Notes: generated from the letters alone by a model not told the origin. DNA of 64,000 nucleotides from Pseudomonas anguilliseptica (GCF_900105355.1 NZ_FNSC01000001.1:186001-250000), one strand, 5' to 3'. Positions 26,970 to 36,721 are shown, counted from the stretch's first letter. Numbers and translations: made by a program.

Positions 26970-27704
26970 TCAGTCAGCTTTCTTCAGGTCGATTACCACC
27001 GCAGTCGCCGCCAACCAGGCCGCAATCAGGGTGAGGAAATACAGCAGGTCGCGCAGGTCGATCACGCCCTTGCTGATCGCATCGAAACGGGTCAGGAAGC
27101 TTAGCGAAGCCACGGCATCCACCAGCCACTGCGGCGCCCAGCCACTGAAGCCGTCGAGCACCATGGGAAAGCCGCTGACGACAAATAGGAAGCACACGCT
27201 GACCGCCAGGATAAAGGCGATCACCTGGTTCTTCGCCAGTGCCGACATGCACGAGCCAATCGCCAGATAAGCACCCGCCAGCAGCCAGCTGCCGATATAG
27301 CCGGTGATGATTGCGCCGTTGTCCGGTTCTCCGAGGTAATTGACGGTGATGATCATCGGGAAGGTCAGCAGCAGCGCCAAACCGGCAAACACCCAGGCGG
27401 CGAGGAACTTGCCGGTGACCGCGTCGAAACGGGTGATCGGCAGGGTCATCAGCAATTCGATCGTGCCGCTCTTGCGCTCCTCGGCCCACAGACGCATGGC
27501 AATCGCCGGCACCAGAAACAGGTACAGCCAAGGGTGGAAATTGAAGAACGGCGCGAGATTCGCCTGGCCGCTCTCGAAGAAACCACCGAGGTAGAAGGTG
27601 AACACCCCGGACAGCACCAGAAAGATCAGGATAAACACGTAGGCCAGCGGCGTGGCGAAGTAGCTCGCCAGCTCACGCTTGAAGACCACCGACAACTGAC
27701 TCAT
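26970..27704 (-). CDS. ABC-2 type permease (GldF-like)
   Basis: 244 residues with about six membrane helices. The N-terminus MSQLSVVFKRELASYFATPLAYV and the motif ERKSGTIELLMTLPITR are typical of ABC-2 permeases related to GldF/NosY. It would form the channel with the ATPase encoded upstream, whose TGA overlaps its ATG (27701-27704). The GldG-like gene follows directly. Confidence 0.93.
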   Translation of the reverse strand: MSQLSVVFKRELASYFATPLAYVFILIFLVLSGVFTFYLGGFFESGQANLAPFFNFHPWLYLFLVPAIAMRLWAEERKSGTIELLMTLPITRFDAVTGKFLAAWVFAGLALLLTFPMIITVNYLGEPDNGAIITGYIGSWLLAGAYLAIGSCMSALAKNQVIAFILAVSVCFLFVVSGFPMVLDGFSGWAPQWLVDAVASLSFLTRFDAISKGVIDLRDLLYFLTLIAAWLAATAVVIDLKKAD

Positions 27705-28624
27705 ACCACCTCCCCACGGGTCAGGCTGCGGAACACTTCGTCCAGCCGCCCGCGTTCAACATTCAATTCCTTGACCTGCCAACCGCGCTCGGCGATCAGC
27801 GCATTGACCTGCGGGAAGATCACCTCCCCCGGTTTGGCGAGGATGCTCAGGCTGTTTTCTAGGGAATTTTCTTCCACCCCGGCCACGCCCGGCAGCGCAG
27901 CCAGTGCGGCCCGATCCAGCGGCTCGGCAGCCACCAGGGTGACGGCCTGGTGATAGCGCGAGCGGCTTTCCAGCTCCAGCGGCGTGCCATCGGCCAGCAG
28001 CTTGCCATGGGCGATCACCACGGCGCGGGTGCACACAGCGGAGACTTCTTCGAGGATGTGGGTGGAGATGATCACGATCTTGTCGTGCGCCAGGCTCTGA
28101 ATCAGTTTGCGCACCTGGTGCTTCTGATTCGGGTCGAGGCCATCGGTGGGTTCGTCGAGAATCAGCACCTTGGGGTCATGCAGAATCGCCTGGGCCAGGC
28201 CCACGCGGCGCTTAAAGCCTTTCGACAGGGTCTCAATCGACTGCTCAAGTACGGCTTCCAGCTCAACCTGAGCCACCGCCTTGGCCACCCGTTCACGTTT
28301 CTCGGCGCCCTTGAAACCGCGCACCTCGGCAATAAATTCGAGGAAGCTGCGCACGGTCATATCGCCGTAGCACGGCGCACCTTCAGGCAGATAACCAATC
28401 TGCTGCTGAGCCTTGAGGGTGTCTTTCTGAATATCGAAACCGAGAATACTGGCACTGCCGGATGTCGGCGCAAGAAAGCCGGTCAACATCTTCATGGTGG
28501 TGGATTTGCCGGCGCCGTTGGGGCCGAGAAAGCCCAGCACTTCACCGGGCTGAACACTGAAGGACAGGTCGTCGACAGCCGTGTGCTGCGCAAAACGCTT
28601 GGTTAGGTTTTTTATTTCGATCAT
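27701..28624 (-). CDS. ABC transporter ATP-binding protein (GldA/NosF-like)
   Basis: 307 residues. Walker A GPNGAGKSTTMKML, Q-loop IGYLPEGAPCYGDMTVR, signature LSKGFKRRVGLAQA (LSxG form), Walker B VLILDEPTDGLDPNQ and the switch His in IISTHILEEV. The C-terminal ~80 residues are an accessory domain. It energises the ABC-2 permease encoded next. First gene of a three-gene operon; the upstream gap to 28807 shows no further gene. Confidence 0.95.
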   Translation of the reverse strand: MIEIKNLTKRFAQHTAVDDLSFSVQPGEVLGFLGPNGAGKSTTMKMLTGFLAPTSGSASILGFDIQKDTLKAQQQIGYLPEGAPCYGDMTVRSFLEFIAEVRGFKGAEKRERVAKAVAQVELEAVLEQSIETLSKGFKRRVGLAQAILHDPKVLILDEPTDGLDPNQKHQVRKLIQSLAHDKIVIISTHILEEVSAVCTRAVVIAHGKLLADGTPLELESRSRYHQAVTLVAAEPLDRAALAALPGVAGVEENSLENSLSILAKPGEVIFPQVNALIAERGWQVKELNVERGRLDEVFRSLTRGEVV

Positions 28625-28807
28625 GGCCTCTCACCGTTGCGGTAACAGGCCCTGCTTGCAGCCGGGCAGGCGCAAGCCGGGCGCGCTTAAATGCCGGGGG
28701 AATATAAGGAGTCACCCGCAGGCAGCGCAAGCCAAGAACCCAGGAGTCATGTATCTGTTCGCTACAGCGCCGCTCGCCCACGCGAGCAGCGCTGGTAAAG
28801 CCAGAGA

Positions 28808-29977
28808 TTAGAGGGTGCCACGCAGGGCTTTTTCAAAAAGCTGACTGTATTGCGCAGCGGTAAAGGCAATCGGGTTGGTGCCGGCCGACGGGTCAACCTC
28901 AGCCATCTGCCCGACCTGCTCGATACGCGTGTCATCAATGCCAATCTCGCCAAGGCTATGCGGTATACCGACCTGCTCACGCAGCGCCATCACCCACTCC
29001 AGCACACCGCTGAAACCGGGTTTGCCCAGGTTCAGGTAACGCGCCATTTTCTCCATCTGCGGCTCGATGCGCTCACGGTTGGCCACCAGCACGTAAGGCA
29101 TCAGCACCGCGTTGAGCAGGCCGTGGTGAGCGTCGTACAGCGCGCCGAGCGGATGGGCCAGAGCATGCATGGCACCCAGGCCGCGCTGGAATGCGGTGGC
29201 ACCCATGCTGGAGGCCACCAGCATCTGCAAACGCGCTTCGACATCACTGCCCTGCGCCACCGCGCGCGGCAGGTAGTGCTGCACCAGGCGCATGCCTTCC
29301 AGGGCGATGCCTTCGGCCATGGGGTGGAACAGCGGTGAGCAGAACGCCTCCAGGTTATGCGACAGCGCATCCATACCGGTGGCCGCGGTGATCTTGGCCG
29401 GCAGACCGAGGGTCAGTTCCGGGTCGAGAATCACCAGCGCCGGCAACATGCGCGCGTGGAAGATGATGCGTTTTATATGCGCAGTATCATCGGTGATCAC
29501 CGAGGCGCGGCCGACTTCCGAACCAGTGCCAGCAGTAGTCGGCACCGCCACCACCGGGGCCATACCGGCGACATTGACGCGGTTACAGTTGTCGCCGATG
29601 TCTTCGAAATCCCACAACGGCCGGTCCTGCCCCACCATCAGGGCGATGGCCTTGCCGGCATCCAGCGCCGAACCGCCGCCAAAGGCGATCACCCCGTCAT
29701 GCCCACCTGCCTTGAACGCGGCCACCCCATCCATCACGTTCTGCCCGGTGGGGTTGCCCTTGATGCCATGGAACAGCCCGGCCTTGAGGCCGTCGTCGCG
29801 GCAGTGCAACAGCGCCCGGTCGATCATCGGCAAGGCGGCCAGGCCAGGGTCGGTGACCAGCAGCGGCGCGCTCATGCCCAGTTGCCGGCAGGCCGCCGCC
29901 AGCTCGCTGATGCGGCCCACGCCGACGCGCACCGAGGTCGGGTAATTCCAGTTCATGCGGTAATGATTCAGGTCCAT
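28808..29977 (-). CDS. Iron-containing alcohol dehydrogenase
   Basis: 389 residues; the ATG at 29977 has GAGG 6 nt upstream, and a GTG at 29989 overlapping the previous stop is an alternative. NAD-binding GGGSALDAGKAIAL and the Fe-ADH signature with metal ligands in GMDALSHNLEAFC and GAMHALAHPLGALYDAHHG. Class III alcohol dehydrogenases interconvert primary alcohols and aldehydes. It follows the aldehyde dehydrogenase gene within a few bases and shares its operon with, or lies next to, the glutamine-synthetase-like gene, suggesting amino-alcohol or alcohol oxidation. Confidence 0.93.
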   Translation of the reverse strand: MDLNHYRMNWNYPTSVRVGVGRISELAAACRQLGMSAPLLVTDPGLAALPMIDRALLHCRDDGLKAGLFHGIKGNPTGQNVMDGVAAFKAGGHDGVIAFGGGSALDAGKAIALMVGQDRPLWDFEDIGDNCNRVNVAGMAPVVAVPTTAGTGSEVGRASVITDDTAHIKRIIFHARMLPALVILDPELTLGLPAKITAATGMDALSHNLEAFCSPLFHPMAEGIALEGMRLVQHYLPRAVAQGSDVEARLQMLVASSMGATAFQRGLGAMHALAHPLGALYDAHHGLLNAVLMPYVLVANRERIEPQMEKMARYLNLGKPGFSGVLEWVMALREQVGIPHSLGEIGIDDTRIEQVGQMAEVDPSAGTNPIAFTAAQYSQLFEKALRGTL

Positions 29978-29985
29978 GGCGCGCC

Positions 29986-31374
29986 TCACAGCTGGGTCTT
30001 GAAATGGAAGGATTTCGGCCGGGTGACGTGCTCGAAGCCAACGCTGGACAGGGTGCAGCCGCGTCCGGAGTTCTTCACCCCGGTCCAGGCCAGCGCCGGG
30101 TCGAGATAGTCGCAGCGGTTGAGAAACACCGTGCCCGCCTCTACCCGCTCGGCCAGGGCCATGGCGGCATCCACGTCACGGCTGAAGATGGCAGCCGTCA
30201 GACCGAATTCGCTGTCGTTCATCAGCGTCAGGGCTTCTTCGTCATCCTTGACCTTCTGGATGCCCACCACCGGGCCGAAGGATTCCTCGGTCATCACGCG
30301 CATGCCGTGGTGCACATTGGTCAGCACCTGCGGCGCGAGGTACTGCGAGCCGGGATGGTCCATGGCAAAGTCGGCGGGTACCAAGTGCGCGGTGGCACCC
30401 TGCGCGATGGCATCGTGGATCTGCCCACGGACGAAATCCGCCGCTTCGGCGCGTACCAATGGGCCTAACGTGGTGTCCGGGTCATCGGAGCGGCCGAGTT
30501 TGTACTGCTTGACCAGCGCCACCGCCTGCTCGACGAAGGCCTCATACAGCGACTCGTGTACATAGATGCGTTCGATGCCGCAGCAGGATTGCCCGGAGTT
30601 GAAGAACGCGCCGTCTATTGTGGTTTCCACCGCGTGGGCCAGATCGGCGTCGGCGCGCACATAGGCCGGGTCCTTGCCGCCCAGTTCCAGGCCGATGCTG
30701 AGAAAGCGTCCCACCGCCACCCGCTCAACCATGGTGCCGCCGGGCACTGAACCGGTGAAGGCGACGTGGGCGATGGTTGGCGCCTGGATCAGCGCCTCGG
30801 TTTCACCGTGACTCAGGTGCAGGTATTGGAATACTCCGTCCGGCAGGCCAGCTTCGCTGAAAGCTTCGACCATGCGTTCGGCGCACAGTGGGGTTTGCGC
30901 CGAATGCTTGAGCAACACCGCATTGCCGGCAAGCAGCGCCGGCATCACCGCGTTCACCGCCGTCAGGTAGGGGTAGTTCCACGGCGCGATCACCAGCGCC
31001 ACGCCCAGCGGTTCACGGCGGATAAAGCGAATAAACCCGGGCTTTTCCGGCACCTGGATATCCGCCAGCGCCTGCTCGGCAATATCGGCCATATAGCTGG
31101 CACGCTCGACAAAGCCGCGCACCTCACCTGCGGCATAGCGGATCGGCCGACCCATCATCCAGCACAGCTCTTCAGCCAGCTGAGTTTCCTTGGCGGCGAA
31201 GGCAGCAATCGCCTTGCGACCGATGGCGATGCGCTCAGCCAGCGGAGTGGTCTTCCAGGCCTGCTGCGTCAACTCGGCCTTGGCCAAAGCCGCCTGAATT
31301 TCAGGGTTGGAAGCCAGATGGCGCTCGACATACACCGAGCCATCGATGGGGGAAATGCATTGCAGTTTGCTCAT
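29986..31374 (-). CDS. NAD(P)-dependent aldehyde dehydrogenase
   Basis: About 462 residues from the ATG at 31374 (AAGG 8 nt upstream). Domains: N-terminal NAD binding with PLGVALVIAPWNYPY and the FTGSVPGG motif, the general base Glu in LELGGKDPAYV and the catalytic Cys in FFNSGQSCCGIERIYV. It oxidises an aldehyde to an acid. Place between an Fe-ADH and a gamma-glutamyl-ligase-like gene suggests that the substrate is the aldehyde formed in an amine or amino-alcohol pathway. Its ligase neighbour is separated by a palindromic repeat (31443-31510), so transcripts may be processed there. Confidence 0.93.
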   Translation of the reverse strand: MSKLQCISPIDGSVYVERHLASNPEIQAALAKAELTQQAWKTTPLAERIAIGRKAIAAFAAKETQLAEELCWMMGRPIRYAAGEVRGFVERASYMADIAEQALADIQVPEKPGFIRFIRREPLGVALVIAPWNYPYLTAVNAVMPALLAGNAVLLKHSAQTPLCAERMVEAFSEAGLPDGVFQYLHLSHGETEALIQAPTIAHVAFTGSVPGGTMVERVAVGRFLSIGLELGGKDPAYVRADADLAHAVETTIDGAFFNSGQSCCGIERIYVHESLYEAFVEQAVALVKQYKLGRSDDPDTTLGPLVRAEAADFVRGQIHDAIAQGATAHLVPADFAMDHPGSQYLAPQVLTNVHHGMRVMTEESFGPVVGIQKVKDDEEALTLMNDSEFGLTAAIFSRDVDAAMALAERVEAGTVFLNRCDYLDPALAWTGVKNSGRGCTLSSVGFEHVTRPKSFHFKTQL

Positions 31375-31442
31375 TGCTTGCACCTTAAAATCCTGTCGCG
31401 AACAACAGGTAGGTCTGCTGTATATCTACAGGCCTGGACCTC

Positions 31443-31510
31443 GTAGGGTGGATGGCGCTTTACCCATCCACCTATACGCTGGTGGATGAAAACAGCGTCA
31501 TCCACCCTAC
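31443..31510. repeat. GTAGGGTGGAT palindromic repeat
   Basis: GTAGGGTGGAT (31443-31453) and ATCCACCCTAC (31500-31510) are perfect 11-bp inverted arms around two further TGGAT-type inverted steps. It lies between two genes of the same strand. A related copy is at 44251-44326. Confidence 0.75.
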
Positions 31511-31560
31511 CCAGCGCCTCTAGCCCCTGTGTCTATTGGCACCTGCGGCAAAGCAGGGCA

Positions 31561-32934
31561 TCAGATAATTTCGAAGTAGCGATCCAGTTCCCAGTCGCTG
31601 ACATGCCGGCGGTATTCGCGCTCTTCCCACTCGCGGCTGGCGGCAAAGTGCTCGACAAACTCGTCGCCAAACAGCTCCCGCGCTGCCGTCGAAGCCTTCA
31701 GCCGTTGCGCCGCATCCCACAGGGTACGCGGCAGGGCCAGCTCTTCCGGGTGCTTCATGGCGTAGGCGTTACCCACCACCGGCTCGGTCGGCTCCCACTG
31801 CTGCATCACCCCGTACAGGCCAGAGCCAAGCGCCACCGAGAGGGCCAGAAACGGATTGCCGTCGGCGGCGCCGAGGCGATATTCCTGACGCTGGGACTTG
31901 TCACTGCCGGGAATGACCCGCAGCGCAGCGGTGCGGTTTTCCACGCCCCAGGTGGCATCGGTAGGCGCCCAGAACCCTGGGATCAGCCGCCGATAGCTGT
32001 TCAGCGTTGGCGCCACCATGCACAGGAATTCCGGCATCAGGCGCTGCTGACCGGCAAGGAAGTGGCGCTGAATCTTGCTCATATTGTGCGCCTGGCTCGG
32101 GTCATAGAACGCCGACTTGCCGCTGGCGAGATCGCGCAGGGACACATGGATATGCCCACTCTGCCCCGGATATTTGCCCGACCACTTGGCCATAAAGGTG
32201 GCCATCAGGCCGTTGCGCTGGGCCAATACCTTCATAAAGGTCTTGAACAGCGCGCCCTTGTCGGCGGCGGCTTCGGCGCGGTCATAGGCAATCGCCGCCT
32301 CAAGCACGCCGGGGCCGGTTTCGGTGTGCAGGCCTTCGATGGGAAAGTCCATGCGCTCGGCCATTTCGAGGATCTCGTGGTACAGCTCGGCGTGTACCGA
32401 GTTGCGAATCATCGAGTAGCCGAACCAATCCGGGGTGAAGGGCTTGAGGTTGCGAAAGCCTTTCTCGCGGGCCGACTCCGGGGTTTCATCGAACATAAAG
32501 AATTCGTATTCCAGCGCCGCGAACGCATCAAAGCCCATAGCCTTGCTGCGCTCGACCACCCGGCGCAGGGTGCCGCGCGGGCAGACCTTCTCGGCCGCCT
32601 CGGCAAACTCGCAGATAAACAGCAGCATGCCGTTTTCAAAGGGTAAATCGCGGCAGGTATGTGGCAGCACGCGCACCGGGGCATCGGGGTAACCGGTGTG
32701 CCAACCGGTGTACTGAGCGTTGTCGTAGAGCTGGTCCTTCACGTCCCAGCCGAGCACCACATCGCAGAAGGCAAAGCCGCTGTCGAGAGCAGAGAAGAAC
32801 TTGCTGCGGCTGAGGTATTTGCCACGCATCACCCCATCGTTATCGAACACCCCGACCTTGATATGGCTAAGGCCGCGTTCTTCGACAATGCGCTTGGCAT
32901 CCTGAACGGTTTTCACGTCTCGCGGATTGAGCAT
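31561..32934 (-). CDS. Glutamine-synthetase-family gamma-glutamyl ligase
   Basis: 457 residues, of the GlnA-like group that includes gamma-glutamyl-polyamine synthetase and IpuC-type ligases. Beta-grasp N-terminus (VGVFDNDGVMRGKYLSR), then the ATP/metal-binding parts ALEYEFFMFDET, HTETGPGVLEAAIAYDRA, GHIHVSLRD and the Arg-rich NRTAALRVIPGS. The family couples ATP hydrolysis to gamma-glutamylation of an amine. Beside ALDH and Fe-ADH, capture of an amine or amino-alcohol for catabolism is plausible; the exact amine is unknown. AGGT lies a few bases before the ATG. True glutamine synthetase is less likely given the context. Confidence 0.85.
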   Translation of the reverse strand: MLNPRDVKTVQDAKRIVEERGLSHIKVGVFDNDGVMRGKYLSRSKFFSALDSGFAFCDVVLGWDVKDQLYDNAQYTGWHTGYPDAPVRVLPHTCRDLPFENGMLLFICEFAEAAEKVCPRGTLRRVVERSKAMGFDAFAALEYEFFMFDETPESAREKGFRNLKPFTPDWFGYSMIRNSVHAELYHEILEMAERMDFPIEGLHTETGPGVLEAAIAYDRAEAAADKGALFKTFMKVLAQRNGLMATFMAKWSGKYPGQSGHIHVSLRDLASGKSAFYDPSQAHNMSKIQRHFLAGQQRLMPEFLCMVAPTLNSYRRLIPGFWAPTDATWGVENRTAALRVIPGSDKSQRQEYRLGAADGNPFLALSVALGSGLYGVMQQWEPTEPVVGNAYAMKHPEELALPRTLWDAAQRLKASTAARELFGDEFVEHFAASREWEEREYRRHVSDWELDRYFEII

Positions 32935-33259
32935 AAATGCACCTGTCTCTTGTTGTTATGGCTGACTTCCGGTGTCAATCCTGCAGGCAACAACAGCGTC
33001 TCAAGCGCATCCCCACAATCACCACACAACGCGCCCTGACACTACCCACGCCTGTTAGAACACCCGGCAAAAAGCTTCATCAGTGTGGTACAGGTTTGCC
33101 AAGTTGGCTGGGCAATTAAGCAAAACAAGCGGCAAGCGTTGCATCACAGGTGACGGCAGGTACTGCTCTGCTGTAAAAGCACAGATCATCACCAGTCGAA
33201 CACCTGACTGCATGCGCCAAGTGGCCGCCAGAAGCCATACCGGAGACTGTTTGAACCCG
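32935..33259. other. Intergenic region between divergent genes
   Basis: About 325 bases that must carry the promoters of the minus-strand ligase gene and the plus-strand binding-protein gene. I see no gene and no clear operator. Confidence 0.4.
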
Positions 33260-34056
33260 ATGCCCCGCACCCTGCCAGCGCCCGGCCAGACTCGGCATCG
33301 CGCAGTAATTACCGCCGCCTGGCACTGGCACTGACTGCCTGGCTTGCACCTACAACCTGCCTGGCGCGTGACTGGCTGATCTATACCCACAGCCTGGATA
33401 GCCAAGCCGTGCTGATCGACGGCCAGTTACGCGGACGCGAACATGCCGGCAAGCGGGCGTTCTTTCTGGAGCTGGTGCGCGAGCTGCTGGCCGATATGGC
33501 CGAGCCGCTGCCAATCCAGGAAGTGCCCTTGGCGCGTGGTCTGGCGCAACTGCAACAACGTGACGATGTGGTGCTCTTCAACCTTGGCAAAACTCCGGAG
33601 CGCCTGCCGCTGGCGCACTGGGTCGGGCCCATCTGGGAAGAGACCGACTGGTTCTACGAGAACAGCCAACGGCCCACCGGTATCCACAGGCTGGAGGATG
33701 CCAAGAACCTGCCGGTGTGCGTGCTCAACGGCAGCTCCCATGATGAACGTCTGACGGCAATGGGGTTCTCGCAGCTAAAGCGCAACAACGCTTACAGCAC
33801 CTGCTTCGGCATGCTCGCAGCAGGCCGGATCGCGCTGGCTGCCTCGGCGGACTCAGGGCTGGCGCAGAGGCTGCGCGAGGCTGGAGTCGCGGCCGACAAG
33901 GTACGCCCAAGCGCCGTGCAGCTGGGCCGCGACGAAGGCTATATTGCCCTGTCACGCAGCATGCCTGAGCAGGACATCGCGCGCTGGCGCGCGGCTTTAC
34001 AGCGCGTGCAGCAGGATGGCCGCATCCTGGCCCTGCAGAATCGCTACGCGCACTGA
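33260..34056 (+). pseudogene. Periplasmic solute-binding-like protein, N-terminal frameshift
   Basis: A family-3-like solute-binding protein without other transporter genes. The main frame carries a signal peptide (RRLALALTAWLAPTTCLARD), then DWLIYTHSLDSQAVLIDGQL and the body to NRYAH at 34056. That frame has no ATG, GTG or TTG before the signal peptide; a TGA precedes it. The ATG at 33260 is two bases out of frame: removing one CG from GCATCGCGCAGT (about 33297-33304) joins MPRTLPAPGQTRH to SNYRRLALA. A two-base expansion or sequence error is likely. From GTG 33409 a shorter product without the signal is possible but would not be exported. Confidence 0.65.
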
Positions 34057-34085
34057 CAGAGTCGCCTGCCCGCCGCGCAAAAAAA

Positions 34086-34113
34086 CACGCCCGCATCTTG
34101 CGCTGCGGGCGTG
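34086..34113. terminator. Terminator between convergent genes
   Basis: CACGCCCGCA (34086-34095), an 8-base loop and TGCGGGCGTG (34104-34113). A run of seven A on the left gives a T run for the minus strand, so it ends the dctQMP transcript; it may also stop the plus-strand gene. Confidence 0.85.
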
Positions 34114-34133
34114 AGGTGTAGCGACCCCAGGTG

Positions 34134-35186
34134 CTAGCCGCGATAGGGCGCGCCGGCCTTGGCCATGAGTGCGTTGTACTTCTTGAATATCTCCACCACG
34201 CGCGCGCAGCGCGGGCTGGTTTTGGCGATTTCATCCCAGAACTTCAGCGCCTCGGCCTCCACCGTGGCCCACTCCTCGGCCGGGATGGAGGTCAGTTGCA
34301 GCTTGCCGCCCTCGACCCGCAACTGCGCTTCACCGCCCCAGTACCAGTGCTGGCGGTAGTAGTTGGAGCTGTCCATGCACAGTTTGAACAGGGTTTTCAG
34401 ATGCTCGGGCACTTCGGCCCATTTGTCCGAGTTGGCGAAGTAGGAGCCGCACCACGCACCGGAGATATTGTTGGTGAGGAAGTACTTGGTCACGTTGGCC
34501 CAGCCAACGGTGTAGTCCTCGGTAATACCGGACCAGGCGATGCCGTCCAGCTCGCCGGTCTGCATGGCCACCTCGACATCTTCCCAGGGCAGGGTCACCG
34601 GAATCACGCCGAAACGGGTAAGGAACTTGCCAGCCGTAGGAAAGGTGAAAATGCGCTTGCCCTTGAGCTGCTCAAGCTTGGTGATCGGCTCCACCGTGGC
34701 GAAGTGGCACGGGTCCCAGGCGCCAGCGCCGAGCCAGGTCACACCTTTGACTTCGCCATAGGCCTCGGCCCAGATTTCATTGAGCCCGTACTGGTTGAAC
34801 AGCACCGGAATGTCCAGGCTGTAACGGGTGGCAAAGGGGAAGTAGCCGCCGAACACAGAGATATCCACGGGCGCGGCAATGGAGTCGTCATCGCTCTGCA
34901 CGGCATCGATGGTGCCCTTCTGCATGGCGCGGAACAGCTCGCCGGTGGGCACCAGCTGGTCGGCGTAATACAGCTGGATTTCCATCTCGCCATTGGCTGC
35001 CTTGTTGAAGGCATCGATGGAGGGTTTGATCACATGTTCGCCCAGGGCGGCACCGGCATAGGTCTGCAGGCGCCAGACGATTTTCTTCGGCTCGGCGGCA
35101 TAGATATGCGCCGAACCCAATGCCGTTGCCCCTGCTGCCCCGGTGGCCACCGCGGCGGTTTTCAGAAAACTGCGTCTCGTACTCAT
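34134..35186 (-). CDS. dctP: TRAP transporter substrate-binding protein DctP
   Basis: 350 residues. It starts MSTRRSFLKTAAVATGAAGA, a twin-arginine (RRSFLK) signal, so it is likely exported folded. The mature domain (KIVWRLQTYAGAALGEHVIKP, then a SGITEDYTVGWANVTKYF region) resembles TakP-like binding proteins that form dimers and bind organic acids. It delivers substrate to the DctQM permease encoded upstream. It is the third gene of the operon after a 209-base gap with a hairpin at 35301-35345, a layout often used to raise binding-protein levels. Location next to the amine/aldehyde block hints at a related substrate. Confidence 0.93.
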   Translation of the reverse strand: MSTRRSFLKTAAVATGAAGATALGSAHIYAAEPKKIVWRLQTYAGAALGEHVIKPSIDAFNKAANGEMEIQLYYADQLVPTGELFRAMQKGTIDAVQSDDDSIAAPVDISVFGGYFPFATRYSLDIPVLFNQYGLNEIWAEAYGEVKGVTWLGAGAWDPCHFATVEPITKLEQLKGKRIFTFPTAGKFLTRFGVIPVTLPWEDVEVAMQTGELDGIAWSGITEDYTVGWANVTKYFLTNNISGAWCGSYFANSDKWAEVPEHLKTLFKLCMDSSNYYRQHWYWGGEAQLRVEGGKLQLTSIPAEEWATVEAEALKFWDEIAKTSPRCARVVEIFKKYNALMAKAGAPYRG

Positions 35187-35300
35187 GCTGTTATCTCCAG
35201 GCTTGTCGATTCAGATGGCATACAACCGCACTGCCTGGCCCACGGGGCACTGGCAGGGTTTTCAGAGGGGCAACCTGCACCTGATGACTCAAAAGCCCTT

Positions 35301-35345
35301 GAGGATTGCGTGCGGCATAAGCGGCGCTGCGCCGCGGCAATCCTC
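35301..35345 (-). promoter_or_regulatory. Intra-operon hairpin before dctP
   Basis: GAGGATTGC (35301-35309) and GCAATCCTC (35337-35345) pair perfectly around a GC-rich inner hairpin (GCGGC...GCCGC). No T run follows, so an mRNA-stabilising or attenuating structure is more likely than a full terminator. Confidence 0.5.
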
Positions 35346-35395
35346 ACTGGCTTTATCGGTACGACTGCGCTGGCCTACAGCTGAAATTCATGTGC

Positions 35396-36721
35396 TCACC
35401 TGCCGTAATGCCACTGCGGCAGCCACAGGGCGATCTGCGGGAAAACCATGACCAGCACCAGCGCCAGGACCATGATCAGCACGAATGGGGTAACCGACAC
35501 ATAGATGTCGCGCAACGAGACTTCCGGCGGAGCCATGGCGCGCATCAGGAACAGGTTGTAGCCGAAGGGCGGGGTCATATAGGCGATCTGGCAGGTGATG
35601 GTGTAGAGCACGCCATACCAGACCAGATCGAAGCCCAGAGCACCGACCAGCGGAATATACAAAGGGGCGACGATCACCAGCATGGCGGAGTCATCGAGAA
35701 ACATGCCCATGAGGATGAACGACAGCTGCATCAGGATCAGCACCTGCCAGGGCCCAAGACCAAGGCTCTAGAGAAAGAACGCCTCGATTGCCTTGACCGC
35801 GCCGAGGCCGTCAAACACCGCGCCGAAGCACAAGGCGGCGAGGATGATCCACATAAACATGCAGCTGATGCCGAGCGTCTTGCGCAGGGTTTCTTCCATC
35901 ACACTGCGGGTCAAACGCCCCTTGACCAACGCCATCAGGGTGGCCGCCGCTGCACCCACCGCCGAGCTTTCCACCAGGCTGGTGATGCCCATCAGAAACA
36001 GGCCGGTCATGCAGAAGAAGATAAACAGCGGCGCAACCCCAGCCTTGAGCAGCAACAGCTTCTCGCGCCGGCTGATCTGCCCGCGCTCCTCTGCAGATAA
36101 GGCCGGCCCCAGTTCTGGCTGCAAACGGCAACGCACGGCGATATAGAGGATAAACAGCCCCGCCATCAGCAGACCGGGAAACACCCCTGCCAGCCACAGC
36201 TGGCCGACCGGCTGGCGGGCAATCATGCCGTACAGCACCAGCACCACACTGGGTGGAATCAGAATACCGAGGGAGCTGCCGGCCTGGATCACCCCGGTGA
36301 CCATGATCTTGTCGTAGCCACGACGCAACAGCTCCGGCAAAGCAATGCTCGCACCGATGGCCATGCCGGCCACGCTGAGGCCATTCATCGCCGAGATCGC
36401 CACCATCAGGCCGATGGTGCCGATGGCCAGGCCACCATTGAGCGGCCCCATCCAGACGTGGAACATCTTGTAGAGGTCTTCGGCCAGCCCCGACTCGGAG
36501 AGCATATAGCCCATAAATACGAACAACGGCAGAGTCAGCAGCGGGTACCACTTCATCAATTTCATGGCCGCGCTGAAGGCCATTTCCGAACCGCCGTCGC
36601 CCCACAACAGCAGCGCCGCCACCACCGCGACAAAACCGATCGCGCCAAATACCCGCTTGCCGGTAAGCAGCAGCAACATCATCGAGGAGAACATCAGCAC
36701 GGCTATCAACTCGTAATCCAT
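35396..36721 (-). pseudogene. dctM: TRAP permease DctM with an in-frame amber codon
   Basis: Large TRAP subunit with about a dozen membrane helices. The frame is open from the ATG at 36721 to 35396 (about 441 codons, normal length) except for one TAG at 35768-35770, codon 318. The protein reads EAFFL, stop, then SLGLGPWQVL and the conserved MGMFLDDSAMLVIVAPLYIP and YMTPPFGYNLFLM segments. All the C-terminal transport domain is in the same frame, so this is a single nonsense change, not a frameshift. Its ATG overlaps the dctQ stop (TAATG). Unless suppressed, the transporter is non-functional. Confidence 0.85.

Noticed and set aside
25726..27270. Open plus-strand frame opposite the GldG/permease genes
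   Set aside because: Antisense to two well-supported genes; composition typical of a shadow frame.
31443..31510. CRISPR-like repeats
   Set aside because: The repeats are palindromic, few, unevenly spaced and have no spacers or cas genes.
35768..35770. Pyrrolysine or other programmed recoding at the dctM TAG
   Set aside because: TRAP permeases have no such residue and no recoding signals are seen; nonsense mutation or error is simpler.
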